64,000 nt of DNA, from positions 930,001-994,000 of the forward strand of contig NZ_MSPQ01000001.1 in the NCBI RefSeq assembly GCF_001936475.1, read 5' to 3'. Source of the DNA: Algoriphagus marinus. GTDB lineage: Bacteria > Bacteroidota > Bacteroidia > Cytophagales > Cyclobacteriaceae. Below, one piece after another: positions 20,975 through 28,880 of this stretch; the first letter of the stretch is position 1; each line of letters opens with the position of its first letter. The notes beneath the pieces were generated by a model. It was not told the origin of the DNA, ran no database searches, and saw only the letters and a program-made list of their open reading frames with translations. The translations under genes and the position numbers were made by a program.

Positions 20975-21334
20975 ATGAAACTACTTAATTTTCTTTCGAA
21001 ATGGAGAAACAAAACAGGTTTAGAAGCCCGAAAGACTATGTTATTGCTCACTTTAAGTTTGGGCACTTTGGGAATGGTAGAGGGGACCACCTTGAGGGAT
21101 TCCGATTCTACCGCCATATCCTTAGAAGAGGAGTCTTTGCGGATAGAGATAAAACTGGATGGCTTGCCGGAACTACCGTCACTGACTTTGGTAGATAAAA
21201 ATTTAAATCTGGTAGCCCAATTTTACGGAAATACCCAAATATTGAAAAAAAGATTCGAAGCCGTGTTCCAAGAGGCCATATTGCTAACGGAATACAACCA
21301 AGGAAGGATTTATTTGGTCCCTTCTCAAGAGTGA
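20975..21334 (+). CDS. Small hypothetical protein with N-terminal hydrophobic segment
   Basis: The 119-residue product has a basic N terminus (MKLLNFLSKWRNKTGLEARK) and one hydrophobic stretch (about residues 21-36), which may be a signal anchor. The rest is acidic, with IEIKLDGLPELPSLTLVDKN. No family is recognised. It has its own terminator, so it is probably a single-gene transcript divergent from the lipoprotein genes. Confidence 0.6.
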   Translation: MKLLNFLSKWRNKTGLEARKTMLLLTLSLGTLGMVEGTTLRDSDSTAISLEEESLRIEIKLDGLPELPSLTLVDKNLNLVAQFYGNTQILKKRFEAVFQEAILLTEYNQGRIYLVPSQE

Positions 21335-21354
21335 AATTGAAAGGGAAGTAGGTT

Positions 21355-21388
21355 GAGCATAAGTGATGACACTTGTGCTCTTTCTTTT
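21355..21388 (+). terminator. Intrinsic terminator after the 119-residue gene
   Basis: GAGCATAAGTG (21355-21365) pairs with CACTTGTGCTC (21370-21380) over 11 bp with one G-T wobble, closed by a 4-base loop and followed by TTTCTTTT. It begins 20 bases after the stop. Confidence 0.85.
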
Positions 21389-21460
21389 AATCTTAAATGA
21401 AAAAGACTTAGGATCAAAATCCATGGGGAGAGAAGTGACGAAGGATTAAATCAAGGACAG

Positions 21461-21618
21461 AAAGGATTTAAAATCAGAAAGCTTAATTCAGAAATCTGAA
21501 AATTTCAACCATTGAGCATATGAAGGATTTTTTTTTACCACAAAGCCCACAAAGGTTTTCGCAAAGGACACAAAGGATTTAAAATCAGAAAGCTTAATTC
21601 AGAAATCTGAAATTTCAA
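21461..21618. repeat. Two direct copies of a 47-48 bp sequence
   Basis: AAAGGATTTAAAATCAGAAA and the following bases occur at 21461-21508 and again at 21572-21618, differing by about one base. The copies are 111 bp apart. Between and after them are CACAAAG-rich stretches (21537-21577, 21646-21676) of a kind that recurs at 22205-22260 and 22300-22315. No gene is visible here. Confidence 0.8.
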
Positions 21619-21679
21619 TCACTGCGGATTATAAGGTTTTTTTTAACCACAAAGTCCACGAAGGTCTCGCAAAGACGTT

Positions 21680-21788
21680 TTGCCTCAGTTCTTATCTCCA
21701 CGAATCGCAAGAAATTCACCTAGTCTAGCGCTAGTGCCGAAGGCACAAAACCATTCATGACCATGGGTGGAGCTTGCGGAACCCATGG
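21680..21788. repeat. Hairpin repeat element, copy 1 (partial)
   Basis: A D-type segment (CTCCACGAATCGCAAG, near 21697-21712) is followed by an A-type hairpin GTGCC-GAA-GGCAC (21734-21746). A linker and a B-type hairpin with arms CCATGGGT (21761-21768) and ACCCATGG (21781-21788) come next; its loop is 12 bases instead of 3. See the findings for the family structure. Confidence 0.6.
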
Positions 21789-21881
21789 TAAAAGAAATAA
21801 CAATCAATCCCACTCCCGCGCAGGATCTCCATCTGGAAAACAAAAGAATATGCGGGAGGATGGATACGGATTTTTTTACCC

Positions 21882-21939
21882 CGGTTTGTGTTTCCACAAA
21901 CCGAAATTGTCAATGCCTGGTTTTGAGTCTCCACAAACC
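21882..21939. repeat. Pair of D-type hairpins
   Basis: CGGTTTGTG (21882-21890) and CACAAACCG (21895-21903) form a perfect 9-bp stem with loop TTTC. A related unit, GGTTTTGAGTCTCCACAAACC, follows at 21919-21939. Both end in the AATT-containing flank seen after other elements. Confidence 0.6.
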
Positions 21940-21973
21940 GCAATTAGCTTGAGATTGGATTGAGATTGAAAAA

Positions 21974-22085
21974 GACGGCAAAGCCGTCCAACCTTTCTAT
22001 ACCGCGTCCGCCGTGGCGGAGCCCTAGGTGCAACCTAGGGAAAAATGTGATCAAGAGAGGTAGACGACAACCCTGAATGGGGTTG
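21974..22085 (+). repeat. Hairpin repeat element, copy 2 (A-B-C)
   Basis: Hairpin A is GACGGC-AAA-GCCGTC (21974-21988). The linker CAACCTTTCTATA is followed by an extra hairpin TCCGCC-GT-GGCGGA (22007-22020). Hairpin B is CCCTAGGT-GCA-ACCTAGGG (22022-22040). A 27-base linker leads to hairpin C (CAACCC...GGGTTG, 22068-22085). A near-identical copy lies at 23681-23760. A further imperfect palindrome (GGGTGTAAT...ATTACGCCC) follows at about 22124-22162. Confidence 0.8.
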
Positions 22086-22414
22086 AACTTAGAGGGGGAA
22101 TTGTAAATTTCTATCTGATATAAGGGTGTAATTACTCCCGTACTGCTGTCGGGATTACGCCCAGGCAAACATTCTTCTACACCCAGTCCGGGTAGTGGGA
22201 TTTTTTTAGCCACGAAGGGCGCAAAGGATTAAATCAAGGATACAAAGGTTTTTTTTACCGCTCCCGACAATGGTATGGGAACCCTCAAAGGTTTTCGTGA
22301 AAGCCACAAAGGGTATTTAGAATTCTTTTTCTGTGGTTCGTTTCTTCACGAAATACAATTAATTGCAAACATGGGATGTGGATTTTTTGTCTTCAAATAT
22401 CAATACGTAAAGAT

Positions 22415-22542
22415 GATCCTGAAAGGATCTAACCTTTCAATAGCCTCCGGTGCAACCGGAGGTTAAGGATTCGAGATGGGAATGTCAACCCTGAAAGGGT
22501 TGAACTTTGCCTCGGTTACTGTCCCCACGAAACGCAAGGTGG
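22415..22542 (+). repeat. Hairpin repeat element, copy 3 (A-B-C-D, complete)
   Basis: This is the cleanest copy: A GATCCT-GAA-AGGATC (22415-22429), linker TAACCTTTCAATAG, B CCTCCGGT-GCA-ACCGGAGG (22444-22462), a 23-base linker, C CAACCCT-GAA-AGGGTTG (22486-22502), and the D tail with CCCCACGAAACGCAAG to about 22542. The stretch 22543-22704 before the next gene shows no gene or clear signal. Confidence 0.8.
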
Positions 22543-22704
22543 AATTACAAAACAGCATAGTCGATGTCCATGCGATGTTCTGATTTTCCAGAATTCCCTT
22601 TATTGAACTGAAAAAATAATTTAACCTAGGTGTTTGGTTTTAAAATAAAAGGATTTAACTTAAACGTAAGTTTTTAAACAATCTTCACTTAACCAATTTT
22701 TACA

Positions 22705-23184
22705 ATGGAGAATAAAATTTCCTACATGATCCCAACAGCGGATCTGAAGCAGATCAAAGAAGCGATCGCAGTGTTACAGGCCAAATTAGAGCCTAATTTG
22801 ATTTCCCTTACCATTGAGGAGCGCAGGAACCTCAACAAGATGGGAGAGGTATCCAGACCTTTTGTAGAGAAGGTCATGGAGTATGTAGAGATCAATCCCG
22901 AATTCAAATCTCCCTACAACAATGTAGATGAGATGAACAAGGATTGGACATTGATCAACCAATTAGGATCTGTCTTCAACATTCTCAATCAGATTTGTTC
23001 CAATCTGGATGATACCCTGTTGGAAGCTGGGGCAGAAGTACTCGATCAAGCCAATAAGTACTATGGCTCGGTTCAGATCGCTGCCAAAGACGGTATGCCT
23101 AATTCCAAAAAAGTGTATGAAGATCTCGCCGTGCGCTACGAGCGAAGATCCAAGCGAAGGAACGGAGACCCCGCAGGAGTATAA
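22705..23184 (+). CDS. Hypothetical helical cytoplasmic protein
   Basis: The 159-residue product has no signal peptide or membrane segment and is largely alpha-helical. Recognisable stretches are IKEAIAVLQAKLEPNLISLT and SVFNILNQICSNLDDTLLEAGAEVLDQANKYY; the tail is basic (RYERRSKRRNGD). I do not recognise the family. It is flanked by hairpin repeats upstream and a strong terminator downstream and stands alone. Confidence 0.65.
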   Translation: MENKISYMIPTADLKQIKEAIAVLQAKLEPNLISLTIEERRNLNKMGEVSRPFVEKVMEYVEINPEFKSPYNNVDEMNKDWTLINQLGSVFNILNQICSNLDDTLLEAGAEVLDQANKYYGSVQIAAKDGMPNSKKVYEDLAVRYERRSKRRNGDPAGV

Positions 23185-23200
23185 GTTGAATAATCATCCT

Positions 23201-23231
23201 AAAGCCCGAGGCAATCGCCTCGGGTTTTTTT
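23201..23231 (+). terminator. Intrinsic terminator after the 159-residue gene
   Basis: CCCGAGGC (23205-23212) pairs perfectly with GCCTCGGG (23217-23224) around the loop AATC and is followed by seven T. It starts about 20 bases after the stop. Confidence 0.9.
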
Positions 23232-23259
23232 ATGTGCAGTCCAGAATCCTTACGTTAAG

Positions 23260-23490
23260 TTATTACCACTCGAATTAAGGTGTTTACTACTCAAATTTGA
23301 GTCTTTACCACTCAACTTAAGGTGTTGAACACTTAAATTAAGGTGATTACTACTCGAATTAAGGTGATTACCAGTCAAGTTTGAGTCTTTACCACTCGAA
23401 TTAAGGTGATTACCACTCAAGTTTGAGTGTTGAACACTCAAATTAAGGTGATTACCAATAAAGTTTGGGTGTTGAACACCTTAACTTGAA
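23260..23490. repeat. Tandem array of eleven 21-bp units
   Basis: Eleven units of exactly 21 bp run without gap. Typical units are TGATTACCACTCAAGTTTGAG and TGTTGAACACTCAAATTAAGG (18-21 bases shown once each), so two half-unit types, TACCACTC/GAACACTC and AATTAAGG/GTTTGAG, are mixed. Many units contain the palindromic core CTCAAATTTGAG or near variants. The minus strand is open for 63 residues with a 7-residue period, but I regard this as a by-product of the 21-bp period. Confidence 0.9.
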
Positions 23491-23535
23491 TCCTTGCATG
23501 TCAAATGAACTCGTAATGATTCTAGGAAATTGTTC

Positions 23536-23624
23536 GACCCCACTGGGGTCCTTGTGATCCATTTGATATTCCTTTTCCATGGGTGAAACCCATGGCTATT
23601 GAAAGATTTGACCACATTGTGGTC
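23536..23624 (-). repeat. Hairpin repeat element, copy 4 (reverse orientation)
   Basis: Read on the plus strand the order is C-like GACCCC-ACT-GGGGTC (23536-23550), B CCATGGGT-GAA-ACCCATGG (23577-23595), the linker CTATTGAAAGATTT (reverse complement AAATCTTTCAATAG), and A GACCAC-ATT-GTGGTC (23610-23624). Arm and loop lengths equal those of the forward copies, but the stem sequences differ. Confidence 0.8.
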
Positions 23625-23680
23625 ATTTTTTAAATTTATTTTTTTCGATTTTAAAAGGAGATTGGATTGGGATTGAAAAA

Positions 23681-23850
23681 GACGGCAAAGCCGTCCAACC
23701 TTTCAATACCGCGTCCGCCGTGGCGGAGCCCTAGGTGCAACCTAGGGAAAAGGGTGAACAAGAGAGGAAGACGATAACCCTGAAATGCCTGTCCCGATTA
23801 TTTCGGGGGGGAGGGTGAACTTTTTGGGATCCACGATAGACATCGGGAGG
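23681..23850 (+). repeat. Hairpin repeat element, copy 5, with a palindrome in hairpin C
   Basis: Hairpins A (23681-23695), TCCGCC/GGCGGA (23714-23727) and B (23729-23747) repeat copy 2 base for base. The left arm of C (AACCCTGAA, from 23776) is separated from its right arm (AGGGTGAAC, to 23820) by about 25 bases that contain CCCGATTATTTCGGG. Another ATCGGGA unit follows near 23841-23847. Confidence 0.75.
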
Positions 23851-23939
23851 AATTGCTCCCGTAAGCTTTCGAGATTACACCCAGCGTCCATCGAACCTCA
23901 AAACTGAAAAGCAATAAACTACGCTCAGGTGGGGCAGAC

Positions 23940-24371
23940 TCAATGGTCTGGCTTTTTTGCAATTCCAATTATATTAAGATCCACCAACTCCAAGGATTTG
24001 ACCATATCCTTTACAGTTTCCTTGTATTTCAAAAAATGAGGGGTAAGGATATGCGTTTGGTAGGCAGCAGAATCGGCATAGATTTCCAATATTGTGATGG
24101 TGGTTGGATCACTTTTATCTGCGACTGCATGATACGATAAGACACCTTGCTCCACACGGACGGCTGTCTCCATTTGCTCTTTGAGTGCAGTGGTGTACTC
24201 CACTAATTGCAAGGGGTCCACCTTAATCTTGGCAAATCGTACCATTTGATCCCTTTCCTGCGCGAGGGCAGGAGTGCTTAATGTTAAGACCAGAAGAATG
24301 ATGCAAAAACCAAAGCTGAGGACTTTGGTAAATCTTAGTTGCAGTTTGGATATTAGATTGCAGACCGTCAT
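23940..24371 (-). CDS. Exported antibiotic-biosynthesis-monooxygenase-like (ABM) protein
   Basis: The 143-residue product has a signal peptide (hydrophobic residues 17-36, cut near ALA-Q). One dimeric alpha-beta-barrel ABM domain follows: VRFAKIKVDPLQLVEYTTALKEQ, EQGVLSYHAVADKSDPTTITILEIYADSAAYQTH and the C-terminal FLKYKETVKDMVKSLELVDL. ABM proteins include quinol monooxygenases such as YgiN; an exported form has no assigned substrate. It lies just downstream of the duplicated restriction-gene 3' end. Confidence 0.8.
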   Translation of the reverse strand: MTVCNLISKLQLRFTKVLSFGFCIILLVLTLSTPALAQERDQMVRFAKIKVDPLQLVEYTTALKEQMETAVRVEQGVLSYHAVADKSDPTTITILEIYADSAAYQTHILTPHFLKYKETVKDMVKSLELVDLNIIGIAKKPDH

Positions 24372-24394
24372 ATATTTTCTTAATTACAAGTTTT

Positions 24395-24500
24395 TCAATT
24401 CCCCTCCACTATTCGAATCTCCTCCTCCGTCAATCCATATAACTTATACACCAAGGCGTCGATTTCGGCATCGAGGCGGTTGATTTCTGATTGGAGGGGC
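24395..24500 (-). pseudogene. Leftover copy of the 3' end of the type IIG restriction gene
   Basis: On the minus strand this reads LQSEINRLDAEIDALVYKLY and ends GLTEEEIRIVEGN with a TGA at 24397-24395. It is nearly identical in DNA to the true 3' end of the restriction gene at 25291-25386, 886 bp away (mismatches at only a few positions, no gaps). It begins directly after the stop of the AT-rich membrane gene. The most likely reading is the end of an older allele left after recombination. Confidence 0.85.
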
Positions 24501-24501
24501 T

Positions 24502-25278
24502 TTAATTATTCTTATTGATTTCTTTTATATGATTTGAAATAGCTCCATGGATTTTATCCAGTAAATCAGAAGGTTTAAATTTTAATGTTTTTAAAATTGA
24601 AAGAGATCTTTCGAACGCAATGAATGTGACAAAAGATTGTAAAATAGCCTTATTAAAATTAATATCTATTTCGCTAGCTTGTGATTGAAAAGATAAAATA
24701 TTATTAAATATTAATACAATAAAATAAACAGAATAAATAGTAAATCGTATGTTGTTTTCGGAAAGAAGATAGTCTGAAATTTCTTTATATTTAAGAATTT
24801 TATCAGGACTATCCGAACTACCAGGAGATATATAATTGATAAATTTTCTGATTTGGAAATTAAATATAACAGCACTAAACACAGCAAAAGTCCATGTCAA
24901 ATATGTAATTAAAGTAGAAGATTCTACTAAACCAAAATATTCTAATGACCAAAATAGATAATATGAAACACTTATTACTAAACCAAAATACAAAATGGAA
25001 TTCTTAATTAACTCCATAAAGGGTAGAATTAGAACTCCAAGAATCAGAAATAATTCTGCTGGAAATGAAATAATATTTATAATTTTTTTAAATATTTTAA
25101 ATTTAATGAATTTGGACAATATTGTTAAAATTGAGATAAATACTAAGTATCCTACAAAATATCCCATAAAGGGATAATCTGGATCAAAATTCTTAATTAA
25201 GTAAATAAAGAAGAAAAAAATACCAAAAATAATTAAGAAGATAAATGTCGCCTTAATTTCCTTTATATAATTATTCAT
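24502..25278 (-). CDS. AT-rich polytopic membrane protein coupled to the restriction gene
   Basis: The 258-residue product has about five or six hydrophobic helices (roughly residues 10-28, 37-56, 70-95, 100-118, 122-145, 178-198) and a basic cytoplasmic-type tail. No family is recognised. Its ATG overlaps the TGA of the restriction gene (ATGA). Base composition is extreme (I count 7 G+C of 60 at 25081-25140), so it was probably acquired. A role in phage defence alongside the restriction enzyme is possible but only inferred from position. Confidence 0.75.
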   Translation of the reverse strand: MNNYIKEIKATFIFLIIFGIFFFFIYLIKNFDPDYPFMGYFVGYLVFISILTILSKFIKFKIFKKIINIISFPAELFLILGVLILPFMELIKNSILYFGLVISVSYYLFWSLEYFGLVESSTLITYLTWTFAVFSAVIFNFQIRKFINYISPGSSDSPDKILKYKEISDYLLSENNIRFTIYSVYFIVLIFNNILSFQSQASEIDINFNKAILQSFVTFIAFERSLSILKTLKFKPSDLLDKIHGAISNHIKEINKNN

Positions 25279-28200
25279 CCCTCACCCCCTTCCACTATCC
25301 TAATCTCCTCTTCCGTCAATCCATATAAGGCATACACCAAGGCGTCGATTTCGGCATCGAGTCGGTTGATTTCTGATTGGAGTGCTTGGGCTTTGGCTCT
25401 TTGTTCATTGAAGTAGGCCATCCACTCGGCCTCTTCCCCTAGGCTTAACTTCACCTTGGCCTTTTTCAACTCTCCCAAGAATCCCTTGAAATCTAAGGAA
25501 GGCCAGTTTTGGAGTTTGGTGGAGGGTTTGTCTATTGAGAATTTATGAGAAACATGGGTAAGAAAAGAAGATTCTACCAGCTGCTTTTTATCTGTAGCCT
25601 CAATAATTAAATCAGCTAACTGCTCGAAATTTCCCTCATGCCTAAATTCAGGAATAGGTATTTGTTCAAAATATTGAGGTTTAACTTCGATATATCCTCC
25701 ACTTCTTACCACACAAATTGATTTTAAAAACAACCAGACAACTTTCGAATTTAAAATGCACAATAGGGTTTTCCGATCCGAGGGAATGAATACCGCTGGG
25801 GCGTTTACATAAACACTTTGATCATCAAAAGAGAATTTATTTGCATTTTGAAGATTAGGGAAAATTATTTTTGGTTCATTGAATAAACCATAATAGGCAC
25901 AATTCCTTAACTCCCACCAAAAGTCGCCTTTATCATATCTCTTTTTGGCTGCTTCTTGATTAGGTAAAAGAATTTCCATTATCTCGGAAAAATCTGATTT
26001 CATTTTTTCTAGAGCCTGGTCTTCATTTATTTCAGCACCATATTTATTTTTTGTCCATCCTCTCGGAAATAGAATAAGTTTCTGTGAAGGTTTAGGAGTA
26101 TTCCACTTCTTCATTTCCTTTCCTTCATAAATTAATTTCACATTTTCAGATAAGTTTAAATTTCCATCAGTTATAAAACATTCGTTTAACGCTGTTTTTA
26201 CACCGTAATAACATTTGCCGAAAACTTGTCTCAAAGAATCAAATCGATTAATTTTTCCAAATAGAGTTATCTGTTCTTTGGGTAAGAAAGACCATGATGA
26301 ATCTTCTAAAGAACTTTGAAGGACATCAATCTTTGGATTATTAGATATGTCAATTACAGTCGCTTGAGCTGAATTAGGAATCTTTACAAATGGGAATTCA
26401 GATATTTTATCAAGGTTAGTATCTAATATTATAATTACAGGATAAGTAGTTGCTCCTTCAAAAATTTGTACTTGCGTAAAATCTATATATTCAAAAATTC
26501 TTGATTTCTCTTTTAAATACTTTCTAAGTACAGTACCTGCAGATGTTTTATCGAAAGTATTTGAAATAAAACCCATAAGACCTTTTTCCTGATGAATCAA
26601 ACTAGTTCCTAATTCATAGAAATATGCAAACAAGTCACTAGCAGGATTATATACATTATATTTTGTGGAAAAATACTGTAGATACTCAGTCAATAATTCA
26701 GCTCTAACGTAAGGCGGATTTCCCACCACCACATCAAAACCTCCTTTGGCAAAGACTTTTGGGAATTGATCTTGCCAATTGAAGGCCAAGTCTCCCGCTA
26801 CTTCGGGATCGTCGATCAGGGAGTTGCCTACCTTTATATTGGAACTGAGGGTACTGAGTTTTCTTCCTTTTTGTGCGGTGCGCAGCCATAAGGAAAGGCG
26901 GGCTATCTCTACAGACTCTTCATTGATATCGACTCCGAAGATGTTGTTTTCCAGAATATGGTTTTCCACATTGGGGAAGATGATCGAGCTTCCGAAGAGC
27001 ATGGATTCCAGTTCGTCCAGGTAGCGATGCTCCCCCATTAGGAATTCCAGGACTTGATTGAGGAAAGCGCCCGATCCACAGGCAGGATCACAGATTGCGA
27101 GTTGAAGGAGCCATGCGCGATAGGTATTGAGTTTATCCCGGAGTTCTATCCGTCGTTTTTGCTCCGCATCCTTGGTTTTGAAGACTTTTCCTCGTGCGAA
27201 TTCCTCATCGTTGATTTCCAGTTCGGCTTTTTTCTCCGTGCAGAGTTTGCCGACGGTATTGTCCACGATGTGCTTGGTGATGTATTTCGGGGTGTAGAAG
27301 ACCCCGTCTTTCTTTCGTTTGGTTTTGCTTTTGTCCACTTGGGTGCCATCAAGCGAGGCGCGGACATTCTCGATGTCATTCAGACTGTGCTCGAAGATAT
27401 GACCGAGGATATTGGTGTCCACTTCGGATTCAAAGTCGTACTCGGTGAGCTTGAGGACGTGGGTTTTGAGCAGTGCATCCGAGATGCTGAGATTGTCCAG
27501 CATGGGATCGGGTGCGAAGAGTCCCCCGTTGTAGGCATGGATTTCGGCTTTGCCGGGTTGTACCCGACCGGAGTTCATGTAGCCGAAGTACTTTTTGAAC
27601 CGATCGTAGAGCGGGCGGTACTCGTCCATCTCCCTGAGTTTGTCCCATTGCTTGACGATCTCGGAGATGGAGTTTGGCGGTAGCAGTCCTTTGTCTTCCG
27701 CAAAGAAGATAAAAAGAAAGCGGTCGAGGAGCTTTTGGCTTTTCTTATAGAGTAGGAGTTCGTCGATGCCGGGATTATTGGCGACCATATCCTGCCAGAG
27801 TTGCTGCTTGAAGGCGGAGTAGTCGGAATAGAGTTTTTTGGTGACTTGCTCTTCGATCAGGAGGGATTCTGTTTTGATCTGTTGGGCGATTCCTGCGAGC
27901 AGGTTATCCTTTTGCAGGAGTAGCCACATCAATTTGAATTCCTCCCACTGCATGTGGAGTATAGCGAATTCGACATGATCGACTGCATTGTGAATGTAGA
28001 AGCGCAGCTTTTCGAAGTTGCTCGTGATTACATAGATGCAGTCGGGCTGATTGTTTTTATAATTGAAGGCTTGATCACGGATTTTTTCCAGGTCCTTGGT
28101 GTCGGTTCCTTTGAGTTCGATCACGGCAAGTGCTTTGCCATCTTTCAGAATAGCACCATCCGTTTTCTTACTATCTTTGATGTTTTTGAGTTCGGTGGTG

Positions 28201-28421
28201 AGGTTATAGTCCGGATCGGGATTGATGGTATAGCCTAGGATATTGACGAATAATTCTCTGAGAAATCCCTCCTGAAACTGTTCTTCCTTGGAAGCCCGGA
28301 TATTTTCCCGACGCATGGGATCGTGGAAATAGGACAAATAAGCCCCAAAAGCGGCATGCATGGTGGCATGTTCTTGATTGGAGAGGTGTTTTTTAAGAAC
28401 TGAACTTTGAAATAGGGCCAT
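25275..28421 (-). CDS. Type IIG restriction-modification enzyme (Eco57I/BREX-free, single polypeptide)
   Basis: The 1048-residue protein joins restriction and adenine methylation. Order: N-terminal PD-(D/E)xK-type nuclease (D88, then E102-L-K104 in VIELKG); helical linker; N6-adenine methyltransferase with CDPACGSGAFL near residue 444 (SAM binding), FGVDINEESVEIARL near 500 and catalytic NPPY near 568; target recognition region about 577-960; C-terminal coiled coil. One protein of this kind usually cuts and methylates without partners. The recognition part is much richer in A+T than the rest. No separate restriction, specificity or BREX/DISARM genes are nearby. Confidence 0.9.
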   Translation of the reverse strand: MALFQSSVLKKHLSNQEHATMHAAFGAYLSYFHDPMRRENIRASKEEQFQEGFLRELFVNILGYTINPDPDYNLTTELKNIKDSKKTDGAILKDGKALAVIELKGTDTKDLEKIRDQAFNYKNNQPDCIYVITSNFEKLRFYIHNAVDHVEFAILHMQWEEFKLMWLLLQKDNLLAGIAQQIKTESLLIEEQVTKKLYSDYSAFKQQLWQDMVANNPGIDELLLYKKSQKLLDRFLFIFFAEDKGLLPPNSISEIVKQWDKLREMDEYRPLYDRFKKYFGYMNSGRVQPGKAEIHAYNGGLFAPDPMLDNLSISDALLKTHVLKLTEYDFESEVDTNILGHIFEHSLNDIENVRASLDGTQVDKSKTKRKKDGVFYTPKYITKHIVDNTVGKLCTEKKAELEINDEEFARGKVFKTKDAEQKRRIELRDKLNTYRAWLLQLAICDPACGSGAFLNQVLEFLMGEHRYLDELESMLFGSSIIFPNVENHILENNIFGVDINEESVEIARLSLWLRTAQKGRKLSTLSSNIKVGNSLIDDPEVAGDLAFNWQDQFPKVFAKGGFDVVVGNPPYVRAELLTEYLQYFSTKYNVYNPASDLFAYFYELGTSLIHQEKGLMGFISNTFDKTSAGTVLRKYLKEKSRIFEYIDFTQVQIFEGATTYPVIIILDTNLDKISEFPFVKIPNSAQATVIDISNNPKIDVLQSSLEDSSWSFLPKEQITLFGKINRFDSLRQVFGKCYYGVKTALNECFITDGNLNLSENVKLIYEGKEMKKWNTPKPSQKLILFPRGWTKNKYGAEINEDQALEKMKSDFSEIMEILLPNQEAAKKRYDKGDFWWELRNCAYYGLFNEPKIIFPNLQNANKFSFDDQSVYVNAPAVFIPSDRKTLLCILNSKVVWLFLKSICVVRSGGYIEVKPQYFEQIPIPEFRHEGNFEQLADLIIEATDKKQLVESSFLTHVSHKFSIDKPSTKLQNWPSLDFKGFLGELKKAKVKLSLGEEAEWMAYFNEQRAKAQALQSEINRLDAEIDALVYALYGLTEEEIRIVEGGEG

Positions 28422-28621
28422 GAAAAATTTTTAAGCTACAACCAGGTAAGAGGGAAATAAAGACATTTGCTTAGGCAGAAAGCTAAATTATTAGCCAAAA
28501 TAGAAAAATAACTGAAAGATTGGGAGTTGAATTTTTCGAATTGTCAGTTTTTGACGGAAAAGATTATCAGAGATTTATTTTTGGGTTCTAAAACTTATTA
28601 TGGATTGGTTGTAAAAAGTTA

Positions 28622-28772
28622 GACCCCAGCCGGGGTCATTTGATTCCTATTGGTATTGGTTAAGCCATGGGTTGCACCCATGGTTATTGACAGATTTGAT
28701 CCTTTCAGGATCATAATTTTAAAGAGCGTAACTGCTCCTAGGGCTGTTGAGTGGTTTGATCCTTTCAGGATC
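28622..28772 (-). repeat. Hairpin repeat element, copy 6 (reverse orientation) plus an extra A hairpin
   Basis: GACCCC-AGCC-GGGGTC (28622-28637), B CCATGGGT-TGC-ACCCATGG (28665-28683), linker TTATTGACAGATTT, A GATCCT-TTC-AGGATC (28698-28712). A second, identical A hairpin lies at 28758-28772. Together with copy 7 this fills the gap upstream of the restriction gene; 28422-28620 shows no gene and no clear element. Confidence 0.8.
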
Positions 28773-28880
28773 ATATTAGGATAGGAGTTATAGTAATGGA
28801 TGATCTCGATGTGTTCAAACTTTTGTCGCTAAATCAGCTGGTACAAACCTGTGCGGAAAATTGGAACCTTTATAAAACAA

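Noticed and set aside
21389-22704. Several 60-90 residue frames in the repeat zone (for example 21757-21963, 21944-22213, 22275-22466)
   Set aside because: They run through hairpins and CACAAAG-rich repeats, have no domain or signal peptide and overlap each other on both strands.
23250-23441. 63-residue minus-strand frame with a 7-residue repeat
   Set aside because: It exists because the 21-bp array is a multiple of three; no start context, no signal peptide, and it begins and ends within the array.
23260-23490. Possible CRISPR array
   Set aside because: The 21-bp units are contiguous, with no unique spacers, and no cas genes are in the window.
24395-25386. Attachment sites of an integrative element
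   Set aside because: The direct repeats could suggest att sites, but no integrase is present and the repeat is the coding 3' end of the neighbouring gene, so allele replacement explains it better.
27054-27683. 209-residue plus-strand frame
   Set aside because: It lies wholly antisense inside the methyltransferase part of the type IIG gene, whose motifs are clear.
25275-28421. BREX PglX or DISARM methylase
   Set aside because: No BrxZ/PglZ, BrxC, DrmA or DrmB-like genes are nearby, and the protein carries its own nuclease motif, as type IIG enzymes do.
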